A DNA stretch of 64,000 nucleotides from DASVUC01 sp038237225 (lineage in GTDB: Bacteria > Planctomycetota > Phycisphaerae > Tepidisphaerales > Tepidisphaeraceae): assembly GCA_038237225.1 (NCBI GenBank), contig JBBRYX010000003.1:1-64000 (forward strand), read 5' to 3'. The position numbers and the translations under genes were made by a program. The notes under the pieces are model-generated. The model ran no database searches, had not been told where the DNA came from, and was given only the letters and a program-made list of their open reading frames with translations. Of this stretch, positions 16,355 through 23,803 are shown one piece after another. Position 1 is the stretch's first letter; the number at the start of each line of letters is the position of its first letter.

Positions 16355-18124
16355 TCAGGGGGGGAGGGGGAGTTCGGTGGGGTGGGTGGCGGAGAGGTTG
16401 GAGAGGTCGTGGCCAGTGGGCGAGTAGATGATGAGGCGTTCTTCGCGGACGGAGAAGAGGGGGGTGAGGGGGAGTGCGCGGGAGGAGATGATGTAGGGGT
16501 CGCCGTGATTTTGTTGGATGGTGGTGACGAGCTGTTGCCAGTTATGGGTGCCCAGCGGGTAGACGGTGCGGTCGGTCCAGAACATGGCGATGATATATTC
16601 GAGTTTTTGGCGCTGGTCGATCAGGAGGACGGCGTTGTCCGGGAGGTTTTTTTCGACGACGGCGGCGAGTTTAGGGAAGGCGGGTTGCTGGATGTTGTTC
16701 TGGGTGATCTTGCAAGTGGTGTAGATGAATTGGGTGAAGAGGACGGCGGTGGAACAAGCGGCAAGGATGACGAGCGACGTGATGAAGTGTTTTGGGAGGC
16801 GATCGTGAATGAATCGGAAGAGCAATGCGGCAGTGAGTGCGATGAGGATGTAGTAGACAATCCAAATGTTTTCTAACGCGAGGGAGGAGCGGGGATAGCC
16901 GAAGCCGCTGGGGGCGAGGGCGGGACGGCAGACGAGAGGAAGAAGGGTTGTCACGATGAGCGCGGCGATACAGGCCGAGTCGCGCCGGAACGCGCGGGTC
17001 ATCATTTCGGCGAGAATCAGGAGAAGCGGGGGCCAGCCGATGAGGGTGGCGCTGGGGGTTTTGCTGGTCGCGAGAAGGTGGGGGATAAGGACGCCCAGGA
17101 ACCAGGCGTAGAGAAGGATGAGGCGTGGGTTGCGGGTGCGAATGGTTTCGGGAAGCAGGAGAATCAATGCGGCGATTGTCGCGGGGAATAGGAAGCGAAA
17201 GGTATTGGGGAAATAGTCGAAGATGAGCCGGTCCCAGGGGGCGGCGAAGGTTTCCACGTTTGTGGTGAGGTGGCTCAGAATTTGGACGTTCTCGTATAGG
17301 AATTCATTCGGGAAGCGAAGGTAGGCGCAGAGGGTCCAGGGGAGGATGGCGGCGAGGGTTGCGGTGAGGAGGATGATGAAGTGTTTGGGGTGGAAGTTCG
17401 TCCTTAAAAAGAGGAGGGTGAGGGCGAGGGGGAGGGTGATGAGTGCGGGGTAGGTTTTGGAGAGAAAGGCCAGGGCGGTGGCGATGCCGCAGGCGAGGGA
17501 GAAAAGGGATTGGGAGTGGCGCGGTTTGGTCTGGGGCGCCCCCTTGTCCCGACCTTCTCCGACTCGACTGCGCTCACCGCTGGCCGGAGGGAGAAGGGGA
17601 AATGCGGCGCGGACGAGGAAGTAGATTGCGAGCTCGGTATAGAAGAGAAGGGCGGTGTCGATGTGATCGGAAAAGATGTAGCCTTGGACGAGCGTCATGA
17701 GCGCGGGCAGGAAGCCCTGGAGCGCGGCGGCGAGGAGTGCGGCGGGGCGGGAGAGGAGGTGTTTGCCGATGGCGTAGGTGAGATAGACGGTGGCGGTTGC
17801 GAGGAGCGCGCTGGGAAGCCTGAGGGCGAAGGGGGTGATGCCGAGGAGTGCGTAGGAGATGGCGATCTGCCAGAGGGGAAGCGGGGGCTTGTGGAGCCAG
17901 ACGTGGTTGGCTTGCCAGTGGCGGTGATCGTAAGGGAGGTAGGGGTGGTCGATGAGTGTGGGGGTGAGGGGATGTTTGAGGAGATTCCTGGCGACGACGG
18001 CGTGGAAGGATTCGTCTAATCCTTTGAGGGCGGGGTGGTCGAGGTGATGGAGCTTGAGGAGGAAAGAAGAGAGGAGGATGAAGGCGAGAAGTAAACGTGA
18101 GATCGTGCGGGAACGGGAATCCAT
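16355..18124 (-). CDS. GT39-type membrane glycosyltransferase (ArnT/PMT-like)
   Basis: 589 residues starting MDSRSRTISRLLLAF. About 11-12 transmembrane helices follow, with the GT39/ArnT-type first loop LKGLDESFHAVVARNLL (the DE pair is the usual catalytic acidic site) and KPPLPLW in the following loop. These enzymes move a sugar from a polyprenyl-phosphate donor onto lipid or protein outside the inner membrane. Two oddities: the start codon lies inside an arm of repeat family A, and residues roughly 185-210 (PLLPPASGERSRVGEGRDKG) are an in-frame family F repeat at 17535-17602. Confidence 0.8.
   Translation of the reverse strand: MDSRSRTISRLLLAFILLSSFLLKLHHLDHPALKGLDESFHAVVARNLLKHPLTPTLIDHPYLPYDHRHWQANHVWLHKPPLPLWQIAISYALLGITPFALRLPSALLATATVYLTYAIGKHLLSRPAALLAAALQGFLPALMTLVQGYIFSDHIDTALLFYTELAIYFLVRAAFPLLPPASGERSRVGEGRDKGAPQTKPRHSQSLFSLACGIATALAFLSKTYPALITLPLALTLLFLRTNFHPKHFIILLTATLAAILPWTLCAYLRFPNEFLYENVQILSHLTTNVETFAAPWDRLIFDYFPNTFRFLFPATIAALILLLPETIRTRNPRLILLYAWFLGVLIPHLLATSKTPSATLIGWPPLLLILAEMMTRAFRRDSACIAALIVTTLLPLVCRPALAPSGFGYPRSSLALENIWIVYYILIALTAALLFRFIHDRLPKHFITSLVILAACSTAVLFTQFIYTTCKITQNNIQQPAFPKLAAVVEKNLPDNAVLLIDQRQKLEYIIAMFWTDRTVYPLGTHNWQQLVTTIQQNHGDPYIISSRALPLTPLFSVREERLIIYSPTGHDLSNLSATHPTELPLPP
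17535..17602. repeat. Family F repeat inserted in a coding region
   Basis: The segment reads GGAGAAGG/CTTCTCC-type sequence with CGACTCGACTGCGCTCACC, the same type as the intergenic copies near 19329 and 30471. Here it is in frame in a membrane glycosyltransferase, adding about 25 hydrophilic residues in a loop between two helices. The edges are approximate. Confidence 0.65.
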
Positions 18125-18144
18125 GGGCAAGATGCCCATGCTAC
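18122..18144. repeat. Family A repeat, single arm at a gene start
   Basis: CATGGGCAAGATGCCCATGC followed by TAC: one arm of the palindromic repeat. On the minus strand its last ATG (18124) is the probable start codon of the glycosyltransferase. Confidence 0.85.
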
Positions 18145-18160
18145 GGGGAGAGGTTGCGCG

Positions 18161-19273
18161 TTAGTAGAGGATGACGAAGGAGCCGTCGGGTTTGGCGAAG
18201 GTGGTGGGGATGGAGTTGGGCGGGAGGTTTGGGGCATGGGCGATTTTGGAGAGGGGTTTGAGTTCGGGATTGAAAAGTTGCCAGGCGACGGAGCCGCCTT
18301 TGTTGAAGGAGGTGTCTTCGGTCCAGGTGAGGAGGATGATGTTGTCCTTGTTCACGGAGAGGGTGGGATGCTTGCGGGTGCGGGCGGGGCCGGGCGGTGG
18401 GGATTCCATCGCGCGCGTGCTGAGGTTGTAGAGGAACACCTGGCGGTCGGATTCGAAGGCGCAGAGGGGGCCGTCCGTGGCGAGGGCGAAGGATGCGGTG
18501 GACATGATACATTTGTTGATTTCGAGCGTGGCAAGCGTGAGGTCGTTTTTGAAGATGAGGTCTTTGGAGAACGTGAGGAGGTGAATATCGCGATGAATGT
18601 GGTTGGCGGCGGATCGGTAAAGGACGTAGAGGCGATTGTTGGTGGCGAAGGCGCGAAGGTTGCAGCAGGCGCAGACACCGAGCGCGGGGGAATCGCCGGT
18701 GGTTTCGGGGGAGAAGGTTGATCCGGCGTCGGTGGAGCGGGAGATCCAGATTCTGCGGTTGGCTTCCGCGGGATCTTTTGCGCGGGTGGGGGCGTGCCAG
18801 GCGACGTACAGCGTGCCATCGGGCGCAGCGGTGATCGATCCGCCGGCGTCGAGGCCGGGGCGAGCTTGAATCAGATTGCGCTGCGGTTGGAAGGCATGGT
18901 TGGGCGTGAGATGCGTGTAGGAGAACTCGGTTGGCGAGGCCATCCACGCGATGTGCGGGATGTTGTTCGAGGCGACCGCGAGCTGCGGTCCGCGGACGGT
19001 GCCGATGATCAAAGCGGATTCGGGAGTGGAGTTGACCGTTATGGGAGGAGCGAACGTCTGGGCGAAGTCTGAAGAAGTGGTGTAGAAAATGTTTCCGTGT
19101 GCCGGATCACCTTTGAAGTAGATGAGGTGAAGGCGACCGGCGCTGTCGGGTTGAGATTGGGGGGAGAGGCCTTGGGCGGGGACGCGGATGGTGGTGACAT
19201 CAGGGTTGGGAACTTCCGCGAAGGCGCAAATGGCGGGGAAGAAAACGATGAACGTCAAGAACACGGCACGCAT
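18161..19273 (-). CDS. Exported sialidase-fold (BNR-like) protein
   Basis: 370 residues with a signal peptide (MRAVFLTFIVFFPAICAFAE) and a six-bladed propeller pattern: repeated blocks such as GRLHLIYFKGD, IPHIAWMAS, GTLYVAWHAPT, SRSTDAGSTFSPET (an Asp-box) and RLYVLYRSA. It resembles exo-alpha-sialidase or BNR proteins, but I cannot see the arginine triad of true sialidases with certainty, so the activity is open. An ACxxC motif (GVCACCNL) sits near residue 198. It lies 36 nt ahead of the glycosyltransferase start and is likely cotranscribed with it. Confidence 0.7.
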   Translation of the reverse strand: MRAVFLTFIVFFPAICAFAEVPNPDVTTIRVPAQGLSPQSQPDSAGRLHLIYFKGDPAHGNIFYTTSSDFAQTFAPPITVNSTPESALIIGTVRGPQLAVASNNIPHIAWMASPTEFSYTHLTPNHAFQPQRNLIQARPGLDAGGSITAAPDGTLYVAWHAPTRAKDPAEANRRIWISRSTDAGSTFSPETTGDSPALGVCACCNLRAFATNNRLYVLYRSAANHIHRDIHLLTFSKDLIFKNDLTLATLEINKCIMSTASFALATDGPLCAFESDRQVFLYNLSTRAMESPPPGPARTRKHPTLSVNKDNIILLTWTEDTSFNKGGSVAWQLFNPELKPLSKIAHAPNLPPNSIPTTFAKPDGSFVILY

Positions 19274-19328
19274 TGCTATAGAGGATACCGGATAGCGTTG
19301 ACGGGTGGAGAGGGAAAATGAGAATGCA

Positions 19329-19368
19329 CCAGACCCTCACCCTAAAGCTCTCCCAGAGGGAGAGGGGA
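19329..19368. repeat. Family F repeat (CCCTCACCC...CTCTCCC...GGGAGAGGGG)
   Basis: ACCCTCACCCTAAAGCTCTC then CCAGAGGGAGAGGGG forms a hairpin. It lies just upstream of the DUF6065 gene and gives LPLSLWE/ALPEGEG peptides when read through. Confidence 0.75.
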
Positions 19369-19391
19369 CAAGAGGAATACCGGAGCGTGTG

Positions 19392-20159
19392 ATGGGCGAT
19401 GAGAAAGTGGCAGCGTCGTTGATTGCGTACCGCGTTTACGATTATCCCTCGATGGCGATTGTGCCGGCGCGGGTGGAGCGGGAGTGGATGAGCCGGACGC
19501 ATGAGAAGTTTGCGTATCGGTGCCTGCCTTTGAATATTGCCAATCAGCATGGGTGGTTTGTGTTGAACACGCACAAGATTCGGGCGGTGTGGAATGGGAA
19601 GGATGATACGAAAGCAGTGACGGTGATCTGCAAGGGTGGGCCGCGGGATGCGCCGTGTCCGGCGGAGAGTCATTTCGGCTCGGGAGTGCTCACGTTCAAT
19701 CTGAACTATTTATTTCGGACGCCGCCGGGGTGGAATCTTTGGGCGCGCGGTCCATCCAATTATCCGAAGGATGGGGTGACGGCGTTGGAGGGGATTATCG
19801 AGACCGATTGGTCGGTGGCGACGTTCACGATGAACTGGAAGCTGACGACGGTGAACGTGCCTGTGGATTTCGAGATTGGGGAGCCGATCTGCATGATCTG
19901 CCCGGTGAAGCGGGGGGAGGTGGAGGGGTTTGTGCCGGAGATGCGGGCGCTGAGTTCGGATCCGGCGCTTGCGGAGGGATTTAAGAAGTGGTCGGAGAGC
20001 CGGAATCAATTTAATACCGAGCTTGCGAAGGGTGCGGATTGGGCGATCGCCAAGAGCTGGCAGAAGGAATATTTGCAGGGGTTCGGTCCTGGGGTGAAGG
20101 CGCCGGAGCATCAGACGAAGCTGGTGGTGAGGGAGTTTGCGGATCGGACGAAGGGGTGA
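19392..20159 (+). CDS. DUF6065 family protein
   Basis: 255 residues starting MGDEKVAASLIAYRVYDYPS. It matches what I know of the DUF6065 family: an N-terminal EWMSRTHEKFAYRCLPLNIAN block, GWFVLNTHKIRAVWNG, FGSGVLTFNLNYLFRTPPG, NLWARGPSNYPKDG, ETDWSVATFTMNWKLT and EIGEPICMICPV. The family has no known function and is found near peptide or natural-product genes in some bacteria; nothing of that kind is here. The start was placed after a family F repeat that the longer frame reads through. Confidence 0.85.
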   Translation: MGDEKVAASLIAYRVYDYPSMAIVPARVEREWMSRTHEKFAYRCLPLNIANQHGWFVLNTHKIRAVWNGKDDTKAVTVICKGGPRDAPCPAESHFGSGVLTFNLNYLFRTPPGWNLWARGPSNYPKDGVTALEGIIETDWSVATFTMNWKLTTVNVPVDFEIGEPICMICPVKRGEVEGFVPEMRALSSDPALAEGFKKWSESRNQFNTELAKGADWAIAKSWQKEYLQGFGPGVKAPEHQTKLVVREFADRTKG

Positions 20160-20220
20160 ACGAGTTTTGGGTAACGCCACGGTCGACTGAATGATCAGAA
20201 CTGGACGGTGTCGGTCCGGG

Positions 20221-20294
20221 ATCGAGCGAAGCTCGATGTCTCGTAGACCAAGTGGAACACGCGACTCCGTCGCGTCCCGGGGCAGACGCCCCGG
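20221..20294. other. Triple hairpin element
   Basis: Three perfect 7-bp hairpins in a row: ATCGAGC-GAA-GCTCGAT (20221-20237), ACGCGAC-TCC-GTCGCGT (20259-20275) and CCGGGGC-AGAC-GCCCCGG (20277-20294). It lies between the convergent ends of the DUF6065 gene and the DUF433/DUF5615 pair. There is no U-tract, so it is not a typical intrinsic terminator. It may be a structured RNA, a transcript-end protector or a repeat of its own family. Confidence 0.7.
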
Positions 20295-20361
20295 CTCTGA
20301 ATCGTTTCTAAATCTCAAGCCCTTGAACGCGGACATTCGCACATTGAGGATCGCAGTTCGC

Positions 20362-20715
20362 TTACCGCAGCGGCCTTGCGCGAACGCCGGATGGGGTAAT
20401 CGTCACGAACGATGCCGGCAGCCGTGACAGCACGGTCGGCCACACGGACCGCACGTGGGCGACGCGGTCGGATTCATCAGCCAGCGCAACGCGGATCAGC
20501 ACGACACCGGAACACGCAAAGCCGTGGACGAAGACCAGTTCGCCGAAATCCTTGTCCGATGTGACGACGACCCTGGCATCATCCGCCGCCCGGCGCAGCA
20601 CATCCACATCCGGCATGCGGGATGGTATGGCTGAGGCGTCGGCACAATCGTGACCAAGCTCGCGGATCATCGCGACCATCTCGACGCTGATGTGGGCATC
20701 GGCGAGGAACTTCAC
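20362..20715 (-). CDS. DUF5615 PIN-like toxin-type protein
   Basis: 117 residues starting MKFLADAHISVEMVAMIREL, the usual start of the DUF5615/Mut7-C PIN-like fold: an early Asp (FLADA), a second acidic site with AADDARVVVTSDKDFGEL (T-x-D-x-D-F), as in PIN nucleases. Partners with DUF433 are common and believed to be toxin-antitoxin pairs. Its ATG overlaps the stop of the upstream DUF433 gene by 4 nt. Confidence 0.85.
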   Translation of the reverse strand: MKFLADAHISVEMVAMIRELGHDCADASAIPSRMPDVDVLRRAADDARVVVTSDKDFGELVFVHGFACSGVVLIRVALADESDRVAHVRSVWPTVLSRLPASFVTITPSGVRARPLR

Positions 20716-20942
20716 GGGGCGCTTTCGAGCAGCTCGTCCTGTCGGACGACCGACAGCGCGTACGCGAGCGCTGCCTTCACGTGATCAGCGGTCAGTGGGG
20801 GATGGCTGCGGACCAGATCTTCCGGCCGCGCGCCTTGGGCGAGCCGTTCGAGGATGAACTCGACCGTGATTCGCGTACCGCGAAAGACGGGTTTTCCAAG
20901 CATCACGCCGGGTACGCGCTCGATGTATTGTGGCCAATCCAT
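20712..20942 (-). CDS. DUF433 antitoxin-type protein
   Basis: 76 residues: ERVPGVMLGKPVFRGTRITVEFILERLAQG is the hallmark of DUF433 (P-x-x-x-G-x-P-x-x-x-G-T-R), a winged-helix fold used as the putative antitoxin of DUF5615 partners. It comes first in the two-gene operon, as is usual for antitoxins. Probably binds DNA near its own promoter. Confidence 0.88.
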   Translation of the reverse strand: MDWPQYIERVPGVMLGKPVFRGTRITVEFILERLAQGARPEDLVRSHPPLTADHVKAALAYALSVVRQDELLESAP

Positions 20943-21641
20943 CCTCAGATTGTATCACGCTCGCCGGGAGAACAGAACCGGATCAAGGAGAACAGAACAA
21001 CCCACGGCCTCGGCACGATCCAACGTCTTCCCAAGGCATTTCATATGCGTTGGCCTGTGGCTCCATGGGCTTCTCTCCGTGGGATCTGGGATCGCTGTGG
21101 CAAAAATGCTTCCGATAAGACTGCTCGCGTCGCGCTATCGCGGGGGCGGTCCGAAAAATCGTTCTTGCGGGGGCAATCGCAGTGGGAAGGGCGAAGGTTT
21201 AAAAACAGAAGTTCCAAGCTGCAAGTAAGCAGGCGGAAAGGGGGCGAAGGAGAAAGCGGAAATCGCGGCGCGGGGAGCGGTGCGCCGATGCGTTTGGAAT
21301 TTTCTGGTTTGGTGGAACGTCCCTAATTTGGAACTCCGGCGGGGGAATACGCGCGAGCGGTGGCCGCGAGGGACATCCTCACGGCGAGAACCAATCTCAA
21401 AAAGGGTTTTTGTCACCGATGGGATACCGATACACACCGATAATTCAATGCATTTCATCGGTGCCCTCTCGGTGGCTAGTTTTTTTGAGAAAGTTACTTA
21501 GGGGCTTGGGGGGCGAAGATCAGGTTAGCTGAGGGATGTCGTACGGATCCCACTTTATTCTCGCGCTTGATTCGCTCTGGAAGCCCGCGCTCTGCAAGCG
21601 GGGCGGCTAACCATCGTCGCGGGAATTAAGGGGAATCCGTA
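20943..21641. other. Long intergenic region without a clear gene
   Basis: About 700 bases. It contains a direct repeat GAGAACAGAAC (around 20969 and 20990) next to the DUF433 start, and a stretch at 21412-21478 with repeated CACCGAT/ATCGGTG units arranged as an inverted repeat (family G). Short open frames exist on both strands but none shows a family or a good ribosome binding site. It may be a graveyard of older insertions. Confidence 0.5.
21412..21478. repeat. Family G repeat (CACCGATGGGATACCGATAC type)
   Basis: CACCGATGGGATACCGATAC and onward, facing ATCGGTGCCCTCTCGGTGGC: an interspersed unit CACCGAT with inverted copies at the other end. Edges approximate. Confidence 0.55.
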
Positions 21642-22376
21642 TCAGAGGGTCTTTCGCCGGCGGTTCAGGATCAGGGGGGCTGCAATGACTAAGGCGAGAG
21701 AGGAGGGCTCGGGAATCGAGGTGTCGATGGTGAGGGCGTTAAAGAAGACGGCGGGGTCGCCGGTGGTGTTGGACAAGCTGCGTCGTCCGGAGAGAAGGAG
21801 GACGCCGCCGGCATCGGTGGTTCCGACACCGCTGAACGCATATTGCTGATTGGACGTGGGGGGAACGCTGCCGTCGAACACGGTGTTCAGCAAGACGTTT
21901 CCGTTGGCGGTCCAGTTGGCGGTGCGGACGCGTGGGCTGGAGGCATCGAACGCGTAGAGGGTGATGGTGTAAGGGGTGTTGGCGGTGAGCCCGCTGAGGG
22001 TGATGTCGGCGCCACCGTTGGTGTAGGGCTGGCTGGTGAGGGCTCTGGAGACGAAGATGAAATCGTCGTAGATCTGATCGTAGGTCAGCGCGCCGGCTTC
22101 AACGGGAGTGGTTCGATCGCGGCTGAGCAACTGGAGGCTGGTCTCGCTGGTGCCCTGGACGGCGGCCATGGAGATGGTGATGCCGCTGACGGCGGTGCCG
22201 TTGTTGCTGAGGTTAAATCCGGTGAATCCGGGCTCGGTGTCGGGAACGTCTGTGGAGGTGGTGTTGTTGAAATCGACGGCGAGGATCACAGCAGCGGTCG
22301 CGAGGCGCGGCATTAGGAGGGCGACGGCGATGAGGGAAGGCACAATCGATTGGAGCAGTTTCAAATTCATTTCCAT
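21642..22376 (-). CDS. PEP-CTERM surface protein
   Basis: 244 residues: signal peptide (LLQSIVPSLIAVALLMPRLATA), a beta-sandwich-type body of about 190 residues with FVSRALTSQPYTNGGADITLSGLTANTPYTITLYAFD, and a C-terminal PEP-CTERM signal IPEPSSLALVIAAPLILNRRRKTL (PEP, hydrophobic run, arginines). It should be sorted by an exosortase to the cell surface. No enzyme motif seen. The alternative start MNLKLL is two codons in. Confidence 0.85.
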   Translation of the reverse strand: MEMNLKLLQSIVPSLIAVALLMPRLATAAVILAVDFNNTTSTDVPDTEPGFTGFNLSNNGTAVSGITISMAAVQGTSETSLQLLSRDRTTPVEAGALTYDQIYDDFIFVSRALTSQPYTNGGADITLSGLTANTPYTITLYAFDASSPRVRTANWTANGNVLLNTVFDGSVPPTSNQQYAFSGVGTTDAGGVLLLSGRRSLSNTTGDPAVFFNALTIDTSIPEPSSLALVIAAPLILNRRRKTL

Positions 22377-22651
22377 CTCCCAAAAAGAATCGCTCGCAGA
22401 GGTGATCGGGGCCTAATTTCCGGCGTTAGAAGCCGTGCTCACAGTACAAATGCCCTACCTGAGAGAGGCCCTACCTGACGTGCGTAATCCCAGTGTACCG
22501 GCAAAGAGTCGAAATTCAAGATAAAAAGTTGGCCAATTAAGGATTGGGACCGTTGAAAAACCCAAAGACATGGTCGGTGAAGCGACCACGCCGCTTAGAG
22601 TTTTAGGTCTCGATTGGGGGCGAGACGTGCCTGTTAAGATGGGGGGAAGAT
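22377..22651. other. Intergenic region with small repeats and two hairpins
   Basis: Between the PEP-CTERM gene (minus) and the NagB-like gene (plus). Holds a direct repeat GCCCTACCTGA at 22452-22462 and 22468-22478 (16-nt period) and two hairpins: TGGTCG-GTGAAG-CGACCA (22571-22588) and GTCTCG-N8-CGAGAC (22607-22626). The hairpins precede the polysaccharide locus and could be regulatory. Confidence 0.5.
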
Positions 22652-23617
22652 TTGGCCAAGGATATCGTGATGCGTGAAGCGCTGAGCATGTTGAATACGA
22701 TGAAGGGGTCGATGCTGGAGGGGTTTTATCCTCGGGGGTGGGATCTTCGGCGGATCGATGCGTGTTGCGGGATGGGGTTGAAAAGAATCACGAAGCCCGC
22801 GGATCATTGGCATGGGGAGTTTCGGGCGGTGGCGGTGAACGAGATGGCGCTGCCGATGGGGTTGGAGATGGCGCGGGTGATTGAGAAGGCTCGGAAGGGT
22901 GGGAGACGGCTTGCGATGATTTTGCCGGTGGGGCCGGTGTCGATGTATGCGGTTGCGGTGAAGATGTTGCGGGAGCGGAAAGTGAAGTGCGACCACGTGA
23001 CGACGTTCAATATGGATGAGTGGGCGGATCGTCGGGGGCGATCGATGCCTGGGGATCAGGCGGGGGGGTTTGAGTTTACGATGGGGAAGGCGCTGTTTGG
23101 GCCGCTGGGGAGGTTGACGGTTCCGAAGGGGCAGAGGAATTTTGCGGTTAAAGAGAATCTGCCGACGTATGGGGAGAAGATTGCTGCTTTGAAGAAAGCG
23201 GGGGCCGAGTTGGTGACGGTGTATGGGGTGGGGCGGACGTGTCATATTGCGTTCTGGGAGCCTTATTTAGCGGAGAAGTTTTCGCTGGCGGAATGGAAGA
23301 AACAGACGCATGGGATTGGTGTGGCGCTGCATCCGTTGACGATTGAGCAGAATTCTTTGCACTCGTTTAATAGCCGGTTCACGCTGATTCCGTGCTGGGC
23401 GAACACGATTGGGCCGGGGTTGTTTTTGCAGAGTGACTGGTGCATCGGGGGGGCGGAGGGGGCGTATCCGGAGTATGGGGCGCAGTGGCAGGGGTTATCG
23501 ACTTGTGTGACCTTGCAGCATGAGCCGACGGCCTGGTTGCCGAGCACGTTTATGCCGACGCTGGCGGGGCGGTTTTATTTTACGCGAGCGCTGGGGGGTC
23601 CGTTGGTGGCGGAGTGA
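22652..23617 (+). CDS. Glucosamine-6-phosphate deaminase-like (NagB-related) protein
   Basis: 321 residues from a TTG, or 315 from the ATG at 22670, which has an AAGGA about 9 nt upstream; the TTG has a GGGGGGAAG. The sequence matches the planctomycete NagB-like group: ILPVGPVSMYAVAV, HVTTFNMDEWADR (the phosphosugar isomerase catalytic region), ENLPTYGEKI, VYGVGRTCHIAFWEP and NTIGPGLFLQSD. True NagB opens and deaminates glucosamine-6-phosphate; the activity of this longer group is not proven. First gene of the sugar locus. Confidence 0.75.
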   Translation: MAKDIVMREALSMLNTMKGSMLEGFYPRGWDLRRIDACCGMGLKRITKPADHWHGEFRAVAVNEMALPMGLEMARVIEKARKGGRRLAMILPVGPVSMYAVAVKMLRERKVKCDHVTTFNMDEWADRRGRSMPGDQAGGFEFTMGKALFGPLGRLTVPKGQRNFAVKENLPTYGEKIAALKKAGAELVTVYGVGRTCHIAFWEPYLAEKFSLAEWKKQTHGIGVALHPLTIEQNSLHSFNSRFTLIPCWANTIGPGLFLQSDWCIGGAEGAYPEYGAQWQGLSTCVTLQHEPTAWLPSTFMPTLAGRFYFTRALGGPLVAE

Positions 23618-23627
23618 AGACTGGATT

Positions 23628-23706
23628 TGAACACAGAGTCACAGAGGCACCGAGAAGAGGCTCTTTTGATTCGTCTTTCCTCAGTGTCTCGGTGTCTCTG
23701 TGTTCA
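23628..23706. repeat. Family D inverted repeat (ACACAGAG...CTCTGTGT)
   Basis: Left arm TGAACACAGAG-tcacag-AGGCACCGAGA and right arm TCTCGGTGTCTCTGTGTTCA are inverse copies except for a 6-nt insert in the left arm. Fills the NagB-like/GH115 junction. Confidence 0.85.
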
Positions 23707-23803
23707 CATTCTTTTCTCTCTTTGAGGCGGAAGCGATGGCGGAGGATCGGCGATGGGATGTTGGGGCCTTGCGGATTGTGGGGAGATGGCGGAAGTTCTT
23801 GGG

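Noticed and set aside
21135..21458. 107-residue minus-strand frame in the 700-base gap
   Set aside because: No ribosome binding site, no family and it reads across a repeat.
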